Positions 9,611-18,249 of a stretch of DNA of 52,081 bases are shown piece by piece. The stretch is from Rugosimonospora africana. Its GTDB lineage: Bacteria; Actinomycetota; Actinomycetes; Mycobacteriales; Micromonosporaceae. The stretch covers positions 1 to 52,081 of the forward strand of contig NZ_BONZ01000105.1 of the NCBI RefSeq assembly GCF_016862975.1, written 5' to 3'. The position numbers were made by a program, and so were the translations under genes. Positions within the stretch are counted from its first letter, which is position 1, and each line of letters starts with the position of its first letter. The notes under the pieces were generated by a model. The model did no database searches. It saw only the letters and a list, made by a program, of their open reading frames with translations, and was not told where the DNA came from.

Positions 9611-10813
9611 GTGGCAAGGATTCGTATCCTTCGGACCGGCGAAGGTCCGCTACGCCCTTCGTTCCTTGAGCTCTTTTTCGACCTGGCTCTCGTCGTCGCG
9701 TTGACTCGGCTGTCGCAACTCATCGCCGCCGACTTGAGCTGGGCAAACGCCCTGCGCGCGATGATCCTGCTGGCGGCCATCTGGTGGGTGTTCACCGTTA
9801 CGGCCTACACCACGGACTGGTTCGACACTGACCAACCGGTAATTCAACTGCTCGTGCTCGGGGTCATGCTCGGTGGCCTGCTGATGGCGCTCACCATCCC
9901 GAGGGCGTTCGAAAGGCCGGATGGGATCGTCTTCGCCGGGGCGTATGTGGCCGTGCACGTCGGCCGCGGCCTGCTGCTCGCGTGGGCGCTGCAGGGTCAC
10001 CAATTGCGGTATCGAAGCCTGCGCGTGGTGGTCTGGTTCGGGTTGACCGGCGTGCCGTGGATAATCGGCGGGTTTCTGGGTGGCACCGGGCAATGGGTGC
10101 TCTGGGTGGCCGCGCTCGCCGTCGACTACTGGGTCGGCTGGTTCGGCTATCCGCTGCCCCGGATGGGCCGAACCCCACCCGACGAACTGAGGGTGTTGGG
10201 TGAGCATCTGTCGGAACGGTTCCGGCAGATGCTCATCGTCGCTCTCGGCGAGGTCATCCTGGTGGCCGCGCTGGCCTACCGCAGCGTCAACTTCGGCTCT
10301 CTGCACACCCTCGCGTTCGTGATGGTCTTCGTCAACACCGCGCTGATGTGGCGGATCTACTTCGTCCGCTCAGGGCGTTGGCTCGGGCCCGGCCTTGAGC
10401 ACGCGGCGAGGTCCGGTCAGCTGGCACTGCTCGCCGCGCACACCCATCTGATCATGGTTGCCGGCGCCGTGGTGACGGCCGTCGGCGCCGAACTGGTGGT
10501 TATCCATCCGGCGCGCCCGTCCCCGGTTACCTGGCTGGTGAGTTTGACCGCCGGACCGGCCATGTTTCTCATCGGACGCATCTTGTTCGCCGTCCTTACC
10601 CTACGAATGGCTCACTTCAGGAAAATCGAGGTCCCCCGCCCGTGGTGGCTACCCATCGGCCTGTTCGTCATTCTGGTCGCGACTCCGGCGCTGCGGCATC
10701 TCCCGACACTCGGTATCGCGGCGGTGATCAACGCGGTCTTCTTGGCTGTCGCCCTCGCGCCGACCGCCCAATCACGGTGGCAGACTCGACGACGCCGGGT
10801 CGGCGGACCGTAG
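9611..10813 (+). CDS. Low temperature requirement A (LtrA)-family membrane protein
   Basis: 400 residues with about ten hydrophobic segments. The N-terminal signature PSFLELFFDLALVVALTRLS is typical of the LtrA family (PF06772), as is the central FRQMLIVALGEVILVAA. LtrA was named for low-temperature growth in Listeria; the biochemical role of the family is not established. The GTG start at 9611 sits immediately before the conserved N-terminus. It is monocistronic here, with no related neighbour. Confidence 0.88.
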   Translation: MARIRILRTGEGPLRPSFLELFFDLALVVALTRLSQLIAADLSWANALRAMILLAAIWWVFTVTAYTTDWFDTDQPVIQLLVLGVMLGGLLMALTIPRAFERPDGIVFAGAYVAVHVGRGLLLAWALQGHQLRYRSLRVVVWFGLTGVPWIIGGFLGGTGQWVLWVAALAVDYWVGWFGYPLPRMGRTPPDELRVLGEHLSERFRQMLIVALGEVILVAALAYRSVNFGSLHTLAFVMVFVNTALMWRIYFVRSGRWLGPGLEHAARSGQLALLAAHTHLIMVAGAVVTAVGAELVVIHPARPSPVTWLVSLTAGPAMFLIGRILFAVLTLRMAHFRKIEVPRPWWLPIGLFVILVATPALRHLPTLGIAAVINAVFLAVALAPTAQSRWQTRRRRVGGP

Positions 10814-11329
10814 CCGGGGGACCGTCGACCGCAGTCCCGCTGTGCGGACGTATACCGCCGCGGTGCTGAGTGCCGCATGGTCGGCGGCGGTTGCCCGCGG
10901 TCCTGGCCCAGCAGCCGACCTGCTGCATGGTCGTGATCAGAGCGGAGACCACCTCGTCTGGCCGGCGTCGCCCAGCGGGCAGCGCATCCCGAACTGCCGC
11001 AGCGTGCGATGGACGCCATGGCCGTTCGGTTCTGCCCAGATAGATCGGACGAATGCCGGCGATGTTTGGAGACGTGGATTAGCGTTGCCTGTCGAGGGTC
11101 TCTGTTCGCCGTGGCGGCACTGGCAGTCCCTGCTTGATGTCCGGCCGGCCGCGGAATGCAGGCCCCGTGCCGAGGGGTGGCTACCTGCTGACTCTTCGAA
11201 CCTCCGATGAATCCTTCTTTAGAGTATTGACAGACGTCAGCGACTGAGGAAGCATCGCGTCCCGCAGGGCAATCATCGACAGGTGTGATGCTCCGCAGCT
11301 GGTCCGTCCCCCAGTTGCAAGGAGAAACG
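10814..11329. other. Intergenic stretch, possible promoter only
   Basis: About 515 bp without a credible gene; ORFs here have no domain character. A TTGACA hexamer at 11227-11232 could be a -35 element for the relic gene that starts at 11330, but no good -10 follows. Confidence 0.4.
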
Positions 11330-11546
11330 ATGGCAGGCAAGGCACGAGTGCGCCTACTCGTCGGCGCCTTGGCGGGCGGATCGCCATCACGAAGAAACGA
11401 TGCGGGAGCGCAGGCGGTCGTGAACGCCGTCGACACCCCAGCGGTCAGCCTGCGGGCACACCACCGAGAGTGCCGAAGCGCAGCCGCTCATCGCCAACCG
11501 CACCGCGATCGGTGCCTGGGAAGAGTTCGACCTCATCCAGGACTGA
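11330..11546 (+). pseudogene. Relic of a secreted fascin-repeat protein (internally deleted, frameshifted)
   Basis: An AAGGAG Shine-Dalgarno precedes an ATG at 11330 that begins like a signal peptide (MAGKARVRLLVGALAGG). About 35 codons later the frame reads AVSLRAH, the start of the fascin-like repeat found in the two genes downstream. After 11460 the repeat continues in a different frame as LIANRTAIGAWEEFDLIQD and ends at a stop at 11544-11546. The whole catalytic region and part of the repeat are missing. It appears to be the collapsed remains of a third enzyme of the same architecture. Confidence 0.7.
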
Positions 11547-11584
11547 CCGGTGGTGTGTCCGTCCACGCACGACAGAGGAGCATC

Positions 11585-13249
11585 ATGTCAATCTCACGCC
11601 GCACTGTGCTGCGGTCGGCCGTCGCCGGCTCCGCGCTGGCCGCCGCCGGGGGTCTGGGTACAGCGTTCGCCCAAGCCGCGGGGGCCGCGAGCGCGCCCGG
11701 GGACGTGGTAGGGAAGGTGACCGTCGGGTACCAGGGGTGGTTCGCCTGTATCGGCGACGGCGCCCCGATCAACGCGTGGTGGCACTGGAGCCAGAACAAC
11801 AGCCAACCCCCGTCGCCCAGCAACAACAGCACCCTGCGCGCCTGGCCCGATATGCGGGAGTACCCGAGGGGGTACCAGACCGCCTACGCGAACCTCGGCA
11901 ACGGCCAGCCCGCGACGCTGTTTTCGCACTGGGACCAGACCACGGTCAGCCTCCACTTTCTGTGGATGCAGCAGAACGGCATCGACACCGCCGCCCTGCA
12001 ACGGTTCAACCCCAACGGCTCGGAGGGCCCGACCCGCGACGGGGTCACCACCCGGGTGCGCAGCGCCGCCGAGGCGTACGGCCGCAAGTTCTACGTCATG
12101 TACGACGTGTCCGGCTGGACGAACATGCAGTCGGAAATCAAGACCGACTGGACCTCGAAGATGTCCGCCCATACCGCCTCCAGCGCGTACGCCCGCCAGA
12201 ACGGCAAGCCGGTGGTGTGCATCTGGGGCTTCGGGTTCAACGACGCCAACCACAACTTCACCGCGGCGGCGTGCCTGGACGTCATCAACTGGTTCAAGGG
12301 CCAGGGCTGTTACGTGATCGGTGGGGTACCGACCCATTGGCTCGCCGGTAACAGCGACTCCCGCGCCGGGTTCCTCGACGTGTACCACGCGTTCAACATG
12401 CTCTCCCCGTGGATGGTTGGCCGGATCGGCACCGCCGCGGACTCGGACAACTTCTACACCAGCGTCAACGTGCCCGACCAGGCGGACTGCAACGCGCACG
12501 GTGTCGACTACCAGCCCTGCGTGCTGCCCGGCGACGTCAGCGCCCGGCAGCGCAAGCACGGCGACTTCATGTGGCGCCAGTTCTACAACATGATCCGGGT
12601 CGGGGCGCAGGGCATCTACATCTCCATGTTCGACGAGTTCAACGAGGGCAACCAGATCGTCAAGACCGCCGAGTCACAGTCGTTCGTGCCCACCAACTCC
12701 GGGCTGCTCGGCTTGGACGAGGACGGTACCGCCTGTTCGTCGGACTACTATCTTCGGTTGACCGGCGATGGTGGCCGGATGCTCAAGGGCCAGATCGCGT
12801 TGACCGCCACCCGGCCCACCCAGCCTGTCGTATCGGGTGGCGGCGGCCCCACGACCGGCGTGATCAGCCTGCGCTCGCGTGCCAACAACCTGTACGTGAG
12901 CGCGGATAACGCGGGCGCCAGTGCGCTGATCGCCAACCGCACCGCGGCGGGCACCTGGGAGACGTTCGACCTGGTCGACGCCGGGGGTGGGAACGTCGCG
13001 CTGCGCGCCCATGCCAACAACCTGTACGTGTGCGCGGACAACGCGGGTGCCAGTGCGCTGATCGCCAACCGCACCGCGACCGGTACCTGGGAGTCGTTCC
13101 AGCTCGTCCACAACGCCGACGGCACCGCGAGCCTGCGGTCGCGTGCGAACAACTTGTACGTGTGCGCGGACAACGCCGGTGCCAGTGCGCTGATCGCCAA
13201 CCGTACGGCGATCGGCCCCTGGGAATCGTTCGACCTCATCACCCAGTAA
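11585..13249 (+). CDS. Secreted GH71/GH99-like glycoside hydrolase with fascin-like trefoil
   Basis: 554 residues. The start at 11585 has a GAGGAG Shine-Dalgarno at 11575-11580 and opens with a Tat-like signal (MSISRRTVLRSAVAGS, then an Ala-rich hydrophobic stretch). The catalytic part (VGYQGWFACIGDG, FYVMYDVSGW, MFDEFNEGNQI) resembles the GH99/GH71-like group of putative alpha-acting glycosidases; the Glu in FNEGNQ is a candidate catalytic residue by analogy. A short Gly linker leads to three beta-trefoil repeats at 12863-13246. It is likely exported to bind and cut plant or fungal polysaccharide. A GH54 gene starts 66 bp downstream with the same C-terminal module type. Confidence 0.8.
   Translation: MSISRRTVLRSAVAGSALAAAGGLGTAFAQAAGAASAPGDVVGKVTVGYQGWFACIGDGAPINAWWHWSQNNSQPPSPSNNSTLRAWPDMREYPRGYQTAYANLGNGQPATLFSHWDQTTVSLHFLWMQQNGIDTAALQRFNPNGSEGPTRDGVTTRVRSAAEAYGRKFYVMYDVSGWTNMQSEIKTDWTSKMSAHTASSAYARQNGKPVVCIWGFGFNDANHNFTAAACLDVINWFKGQGCYVIGGVPTHWLAGNSDSRAGFLDVYHAFNMLSPWMVGRIGTAADSDNFYTSVNVPDQADCNAHGVDYQPCVLPGDVSARQRKHGDFMWRQFYNMIRVGAQGIYISMFDEFNEGNQIVKTAESQSFVPTNSGLLGLDEDGTACSSDYYLRLTGDGGRMLKGQIALTATRPTQPVVSGGGGPTTGVISLRSRANNLYVSADNAGASALIANRTAAGTWETFDLVDAGGGNVALRAHANNLYVCADNAGASALIANRTATGTWESFQLVHNADGTASLRSRANNLYVCADNAGASALIANRTAIGPWESFDLITQ
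12863..13246 (+). repeat. Three fascin-like beta-trefoil repeats
   Basis: Three copies of about 43 residues, each running from SLRSRANNLYV through DNAGASALIANRTA to WESFDL. Three such units make one complete beta-trefoil, which suggests a carbohydrate-binding module. Confidence 0.8.
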
Positions 13250-13315
13250 TCCGTTTCTCGGCCCCCTGCGTCGCACGACGCTGCCCGTTCGGCGTTGTGC
13301 GGAAACGAGGTTTTC

Positions 13316-15199
13316 ATGCACCTGGCACCGTCCGTCCCACGGCGGGCTCGGCTCGCCGCCGCGTGCCTACTGATCGCCATCTCCGCCGTGACCGCGCCCG
13401 CTCTCCACGCAACCACCGCTGTCGCCGCGACCCCGTCCCTGCCGTGCGACATCTACGCCGCCGGTGGCACGCCATGCGTGACCGCGCACAGCACCACCCG
13501 GGCGTTGTTCGCCTCCTACGCCGGCCCGCTGTACCAGATTCAGCGCTCCTCCGACAGCAGCTTCCTGAACATCAACGTGGGCGCCGCCGGTGGGGTCGCC
13601 AACGCCGCGCCCCAGGTGTCCTTCTGCGTCGGCACAACTTGCACGATCACTAAGATCTACGACCAGACAACCAACCACAACGATCTGCCGATATCGCCCG
13701 GCGGCACCTTCGCCGGCCCGGGCCCGAATGGCGCGGACGTCGGTGCCAACGCCATGGCGCTGCCGGTGACCGTCGGCGGGAAGACCGCGTACGGCGTGCT
13801 GGTCACCCCCGGCACCGGCTACCGCATCGCCGCCGCGAAGAACGTGGCCACCGGTTCCCAGCCCGAGGGCATCTACATGGTCACCTCGTCGAACGCGGTG
13901 AACGGCGTGTGCTGCTTCGACTACGGCTCGGGCGAGGCCGACGGCCACGACGACGGCAACGCCACGATGAACGCAATCTACTGGGGCCAGGCGTGCTGGA
14001 CCGGCGGCTGCACCGGCACGGGCCCGTGGGTGGCGGGCGACCTGGAAAACGGCATGTACCTCAGTGCCGCCGGGCCGAACAACCCCAGCTTCACCGGTAC
14101 GCACCTGCCGTTCGTCAGCGCCTGGGAGAAGAACAACGGCACGACCAACTTCACCCTCAAAGTCGGCGACGCCACGACCGGCGGCCTGACCACCACCTAC
14201 TCCGGGGCGCTGCCCAACGGCTACGCGCCGATGAAAGTGCAGCCGTCGATCCTGCTCGGCACCGGCGGCGACAACAGCGACGGTGACCTCGGCGAGTTCT
14301 TCGAAGGCGCGGTCACCGCCGGCTTCCCGACCGACGCCACCGAGAACGCGGTACAGGCATCCCTGGTCACCGCCGGCTACAGCGGCAACAACAATCTGTT
14401 CGCGACCTCGGAGTCGGTGATCAGCCTGCGCGCACACGCCAACGGCAAGTACGTGGACGCGGCCAACAACGGCGCCAACCCGCTGATCGCGGACGCGACG
14501 ACGATCGGCAAGAACGAGACATTCGACCTGTTCGCCAGCCCCGGCGGCGCGACCAGCCTGCGTGCACACGCCAACGGCCACATCGTCACCGCCGACAACG
14601 CGGGCGCGTCACCACTCATCGCCAACCGGGGCTCGGCCGGCCCGTGGGAAACCTTCGACCTGATAAACAATCCCGACGGTACCGTGAGCTTCCGTGCGCG
14701 CGCGAACGGCAGGATCGTCACGGCCGACAACGCCGGCGGCTCAGCCCTGATAGCGAACCGTACCGCGATCGGCCCGTGGGAGGAGTTCGACCTTGTCCGC
14801 GACACGGTGCCGGTGAGCCTCCGCGCGCACGCCAACAACCACATCGTGACCGCCGACAACGCCGGCGCCGCTCCACTCGTCGCCAACCGCACCGCGGTCG
14901 GTTCGTGGGAGACGTTCGACCTGATCGGCAACAACGACGGCAGCGGGAGTTTGCGCGCGCACGCGAACAACCAGATCGTCACGGCCGACAACGCCGGTGG
15001 CTCAGCCCTGATAGCGAACCGTACCGCGATCGGCCCGTGGGAGGAGTTCGACCTCTTCGTCAACGCCGACGGCAGCGTGAGTCTCCGTGCGCACGCGAAC
15101 AGCCGGGTCGTGACCGCCGCCAACGCCGGCTCCTCTCCGTTGACAGCCAGCAGCACCACGATCGGCCAGGGCGAGGAGTTCGACCTGCTCAACGACTGA
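13316..15199 (+). CDS. Secreted alpha-L-arabinofuranosidase, GH54, with two fascin-like trefoils
   Basis: 627 residues. A Sec signal covers residues 1-38, and the start is supported by ACGAGG upstream. The GH54 (AbfB catalytic) domain spans about residues 43-355, opening with CDIYAAGGTPCVTAHSTTRA. The vicinal cysteines are C199-C200 (GVCCFDYG). The nucleophile is inferred as E244 in GDLENGMY and the acid/base as D319 in GGDNS, by comparison with fungal AbfB. In fungi GH54 usually carries CBM42; here that is replaced by six fascin-like repeats (residues 369-627). It removes arabinofuranose side chains outside the cell. A second GH54 gene with a different lectin module is at 35664. Confidence 0.9.
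   Translation: MHLAPSVPRRARLAAACLLIAISAVTAPALHATTAVAATPSLPCDIYAAGGTPCVTAHSTTRALFASYAGPLYQIQRSSDSSFLNINVGAAGGVANAAPQVSFCVGTTCTITKIYDQTTNHNDLPISPGGTFAGPGPNGADVGANAMALPVTVGGKTAYGVLVTPGTGYRIAAAKNVATGSQPEGIYMVTSSNAVNGVCCFDYGSGEADGHDDGNATMNAIYWGQACWTGGCTGTGPWVAGDLENGMYLSAAGPNNPSFTGTHLPFVSAWEKNNGTTNFTLKVGDATTGGLTTTYSGALPNGYAPMKVQPSILLGTGGDNSDGDLGEFFEGAVTAGFPTDATENAVQASLVTAGYSGNNNLFATSESVISLRAHANGKYVDAANNGANPLIADATTIGKNETFDLFASPGGATSLRAHANGHIVTADNAGASPLIANRGSAGPWETFDLINNPDGTVSFRARANGRIVTADNAGGSALIANRTAIGPWEEFDLVRDTVPVSLRAHANNHIVTADNAGAAPLVANRTAVGSWETFDLIGNNDGSGSLRAHANNQIVTADNAGGSALIANRTAIGPWEEFDLFVNADGSVSLRAHANSRVVTAANAGSSPLTASSTTIGQGEEFDLLND
14420..15196 (+). repeat. Six fascin-like repeats, two of them nearly identical in DNA
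   Basis: Six units of about 43 residues (SLRAHANxxIVTADNAG...WEEFDL) make up two beta-trefoils. The 81-bp segments 14713-14793 and 14974-15054, in repeats 3 and 5, differ at only one base by eye, which points to recent duplication or gene conversion. Confidence 0.85.
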
Positions 15200-15220
15200 C
15201 CGGGCCCACCAACGCGCAAC

Positions 15221-15258
15221 CGCGACCGGAAGGGCACAGCCATGCCCTTCCGGTCGCG
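15221..15258. terminator. 16-bp perfect hairpin after the GH54 gene
   Basis: Arms 15221-15236 and 15243-15258 pair perfectly around a 6-base loop, 21 bp after the GH54 stop and between convergent transcription units. There is no U-tract. Confidence 0.75.
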
Positions 15259-15458
15259 CGTATCTATGCCGAATCGCCGATGGGGACCGTCCATCGTGGA
15301 CCATTCCTGCCTGGCGGCGACTGCTCTGTGGACCGGGTGTTGCGCGCTCGCGCAGTGTGGACTGGTACCTACTGGAACCGGATGGCCGCGGATTGGGGTG
15401 AGCGGGCGTTGGTCGCTATCGGGAGTGAGAGGATCTTTGGCTGACCGATTCCCCGGTG

Positions 15459-16760
15459 TCAGCCGACCTTGGTCGGGTCGAAGCCGTACCGGCGTTCGCG
15501 GACGGCCGCCACGACCTTGGCGACCCGGGCGTCGAAGGCGTCAAGTTCTTCCGCCTCGGCCGCGTTGGCGACGAACGCACGTCGGTCAGCTGGGACGCCT
15601 GCCCGCCAGATCCGTTCGATGGCTCGGGTCGCGGTGATATCGGTCAACGGGTCGCCGGATACGAGCATGAGGTCCGCGCGCCGACCGGGTGCGGTGAGCC
15701 CGCGATCGGCGAGGTTGAACACTCGTGCCGGAGCGGCGGTCGCGGCGTTCAGTGCCTGAGCGGGCGTCATGCCGCAGCGGTCGAGCAGTTCCAGCTCCCG
15801 ATGCAGACTTGCCCCGAACACGGTTCCCGGGTTCGGGGCGTCGGTGCCGGCCAGGATGGTGACGCCCGCGTCGACCAGGCGGCCGACATTCTCCTCAGCA
15901 CGGGAATAGGGCGGCATGTGCTGCCCACGCCGCCCTGATGCGCCGGAGGTCAGCCGCCGCGCCTGTGCGTCCCCAAGCATCCCGGCGAGGCGCGGGTCGC
16001 CGAGCACAGCGGTCCCGCCCGGTTCGCCCGAGACGTTCTCGATGGTTGCCAGTGTCGGACCGACCGCGATTCCGGCCTCAGCGATCCGGTCGGCCAGGGC
16101 TCTGTCCAGTTCGCCGTCCACTGGCACATGCGCAACGACGTCGATGCCCGCGGATACGACCTCGCGCAGCCCGGCCGCGGCGTTGATGTGCGCGACGACC
16201 ACGAGTCCGCGATCGTGCGCCGCGTTGGTCAACGCGGTGATCGTGTTCAGGTCCAAAGACGGCATCCTCCGCGGACCCGCCGTGCCCGAGGGGCCGAAGA
16301 TCTTCAAATAGTCCGAGCCTTCGGCGACCCGGTCCGCGACGAACCGCTCGGCCTGCTCCGGGCTGGTCAAGGTCGGGAACGGGGCGTACATCATCGAGGG
16401 ATGCCCGCCCGGCGCGGTGGCACCGATTCCCGCGGAACGCACGTCGGCCACGTCCGATCGAGCGCCCGCTTGTTGCTTGGCTACGGCCATCACGTCGGGC
16501 TGGCTGAACATGTCCAGTGCAGTGGTCACACCGAAGGTGAGCCCCTGCGCCAGAGCGCCGGGCACCAGGTGGATGTGCGAGTCAATCAGCCCCGGCAGGA
16601 TGGTGCCGCCCTCGGCGTCGATCACCTCATCGCCGTCTTGGGCGGTGGGACCGGTGGCGCAGTCGGTGATGATGCCGTCGGCGAACCGGACTGATGTCCA
16701 GTCCCGCAGGCGGGTGCCGTCAAAGACCCTCGCGTTGACGATCGCTGTTGCTTTGGGCAT
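15459..16760 (-). CDS. Amidohydrolase-family metallohydrolase (imidazolonepropionase/prolidase-like)
   Basis: 433 residues. The metal ligands of the amidohydrolase superfamily are visible: HIH at 62-64 (GLIDSHIHL), Lys153 in DYLKIFG, His191 in VVVAHIN, His211 in VVAHVP and Asp307 in AGTDAPNPG. A C-terminal small beta domain contains GRRADLMLVSGDPL. Such enzymes hydrolyse amide or ester bonds of cyclic or peptide-like compounds in the cytoplasm; the substrate here is unknown. It lies 76 bp downstream of a TetR gene on the same strand, so both are probably cotranscribed and controlled by that regulator. Confidence 0.85.
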   Translation of the reverse strand: MPKATAIVNARVFDGTRLRDWTSVRFADGIITDCATGPTAQDGDEVIDAEGGTILPGLIDSHIHLVPGALAQGLTFGVTTALDMFSQPDVMAVAKQQAGARSDVADVRSAGIGATAPGGHPSMMYAPFPTLTSPEQAERFVADRVAEGSDYLKIFGPSGTAGPRRMPSLDLNTITALTNAAHDRGLVVVAHINAAAGLREVVSAGIDVVAHVPVDGELDRALADRIAEAGIAVGPTLATIENVSGEPGGTAVLGDPRLAGMLGDAQARRLTSGASGRRGQHMPPYSRAEENVGRLVDAGVTILAGTDAPNPGTVFGASLHRELELLDRCGMTPAQALNAATAAPARVFNLADRGLTAPGRRADLMLVSGDPLTDITATRAIERIWRAGVPADRRAFVANAAEAEELDAFDARVAKVVAAVRERRYGFDPTKVG

Positions 16761-16836
16761 GAGGCCCTCTCCCGGACGGATGCGGTTGATGGTCAGGGGC
16801 GAGACGCTGGAGGAGCGTCAGGCAACGTCGGGTGTC

Positions 16837-17460
16837 TCAGCGGCACAGGCTGCGATCGGCGGTGGTGATCAGTGTTGTCGAGGTCTTCTCGATGGACAGA
16901 TCCCGGCCGGTGTACAGCAGGTCGAAGCTATCGAAGCTCGTCAGTAACCACAGCAGGTCGGCGGCTTGGTCGGCGGTGACATCGGCACGCAGCGCGTCCT
17001 GGTCAGCCAGACGCTGAGCGAGCTGGACCATCCCGCTCCTCCGGCCTTGCTCCATCCGCTGGATCGCGCCGCCGACCGCGGTGGCGTCAAGCAGGGCCAT
17101 CGAGGACAGTGCTCGCAGCACGTCCCGATGAGTCGCGTACATCTCCACGACCCCCCGGATCCCCCCGCGCAGGGCTTCGCGTGCGTCGGGGTGAGCCGCG
17201 GCCTGCAGCATGCGATCGAACCCGCCGCGCTCCTGCAGATCCGCCCCGACCGCATCGAACAATCCGGGGCGTGAGCCGAAGACCAGGTAGACGGTGGGCC
17301 GCGCGACGCGGGCCATGCGGGCGATGAGGTCGACGCTGACCGGCTCCGAAGGCGCCTCACGCAACCGCTGGTAGACCGCGTCGAGGATGCGGCGCCGGGT
17401 TTCCGCCGCCGCATCCGCCCGCAGGCGCTGCTCGTATTTCCGGGTGGCCATGGCCATCAT
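16837..17460 (-). CDS. TetR-family transcriptional regulator
   Basis: 207 residues. The N-terminal helix-turn-helix is classical (RRRILDAVYQRLREA ... VSVDLIARMARVARPTVYLVFGSR), with a helical ligand-binding C-terminal domain. Three in-frame ATGs (17460, 17457, 17451) lie at the start and no Shine-Dalgarno is visible. A long near-perfect palindrome begins 10 bp upstream, which strongly suggests autoregulation. It probably controls the amidohydrolase downstream and the divergent small gene at 17555. Confidence 0.9.
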   Translation of the reverse strand: MMAMATRKYEQRLRADAAAETRRRILDAVYQRLREAPSEPVSVDLIARMARVARPTVYLVFGSRPGLFDAVGADLQERGGFDRMLQAAAHPDAREALRGGIRGVVEMYATHRDVLRALSSMALLDATAVGGAIQRMEQGRRSGMVQLAQRLADQDALRADVTADQAADLLWLLTSFDSFDLLYTGRDLSIEKTSTTLITTADRSLCR

Positions 17461-17470
17461 TCTAGCATTG

Positions 17471-17508
17471 GCTTGACAGCGTGTATTCCAGAATACATGC
17501 TGTCAAGC
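17471..17508. promoter_or_regulatory. Long palindromic operator between divergent genes
   Basis: Two 18-bp arms (17471-17488 and 17491-17508) around a CA spacer match at 17 of 18 positions. The half-site is GCTTGACAGCRTGTATTC. Each arm contains TTGACA, so -35 elements for both directions may be embedded. It is the obvious site for the adjacent TetR protein. Confidence 0.85.
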
Positions 17509-17554
17509 GAAAAGCCGGGGGTCAGGCCGCCGACGATCGAGACAAGGAGCCGTC

Positions 17555-17848
17555 ATGCAGGTGATGATTCGCTGCAAGGTCAGAGCCGACGGGGTTGAAG
17601 CCGACCTGGAGTTGCTCCAGGAGATGTACGAGGAGATGCGTACGGTCCAGCCGAAGGGCCTGCGGTACGCGACGTTCCAGCTCGAAGACAAGGTGACATT
17701 CGTGTCCTTCGCCGAGATGGACGAAGGCCCCGAGGTACTGCAGCAGCTGAAAGCCTTCCAACGGCTCCGCGCGACCCCCGACGAGCGGTTCGATGAACCC
17801 CCCGTGCTCACGATGCTGTACGAAGTCGGTTCCTACGGCTTCCACTGA
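17555..17848 (+). CDS. Small conserved-looking hypothetical protein (ABM-like fold possible)
   Basis: 97 residues with an AAGGAG Shine-Dalgarno at 17544-17549 before the ATG. The sequence (MIRCKVRADGVEADLELL ... LRYATFQLEDKVTFVSFAEM) has the beta-alpha-beta rhythm of small antibiotic-biosynthesis-monooxygenase/dimeric ferredoxin-like proteins, but I see no catalytic motif. It lies next to the TetR operator and upstream of a damaged FMN-reductase gene, so it may once have worked with that enzyme in a small redox operon. Confidence 0.7.
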   Translation: MQVMIRCKVRADGVEADLELLQEMYEEMRTVQPKGLRYATFQLEDKVTFVSFAEMDEGPEVLQQLKAFQRLRATPDERFDEPPVLTMLYEVGSYGFH

Positions 17849-17897
17849 CGCCGTCCAACCACACGACCAGACGAACCCAACCGGAAGGCAGACCCTC

Positions 17898-18249
17898 GTG
17901 TGCATCACCGAACAGACCGGGGCAGCGCCACACGCCGACGAACCGACACCCCCACACCCACGCCTGGGCGCGGAAGATCCGTTCATTCGACGCCTTCGTC
18001 TTCGTCACTCCGGAGTACAACGGCTCGATCCCCGGCGTGCTGAAGGACGCCATCGACTTCTTGTACGCCGAGTGGAACGACAAGCCGGCCGGGTTCGTCG
18101 GCTACGGCATCCAGGGCGGTGTCCGTGCCGTCGAGCACCTGCGGCAGATCCTCAGCGATCTGGCGGTCATCGGCACACGCTCCACGGTTGCGCTGACGTT
18201 CGCCGAGGAGGCCCTCGGGCTTGAGGCCCTGCTCGGACGGCTTCAGTGA
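17898..18249 (+). pseudogene. Truncated, frameshifted NAD(P)H-dependent FMN reductase
   Basis: From about 17959 the frame encodes HAWARKIRSFDAFVFVTPEY, then NGSIPGVLKDAIDFLYAEW and a normal C-terminus ending at 18249. This is the second half of a flavodoxin-fold NADPH-dependent FMN reductase. The expected first 80 or so residues, including the phosphate-binding GSxR loop, are absent. A plausible start (GTG at 17898, MCITEQTGAAPHADE) lies in a different frame. An internal deletion with frameshift is the simplest reading, so the product is probably inactive. Confidence 0.75.

Noticed and set aside
11594-12559. 321-codon minus-strand ORF
   Set aside because: Antisense shadow of the GH71/GH99-like gene, rich in Val/Gly/Arg without domain signatures.
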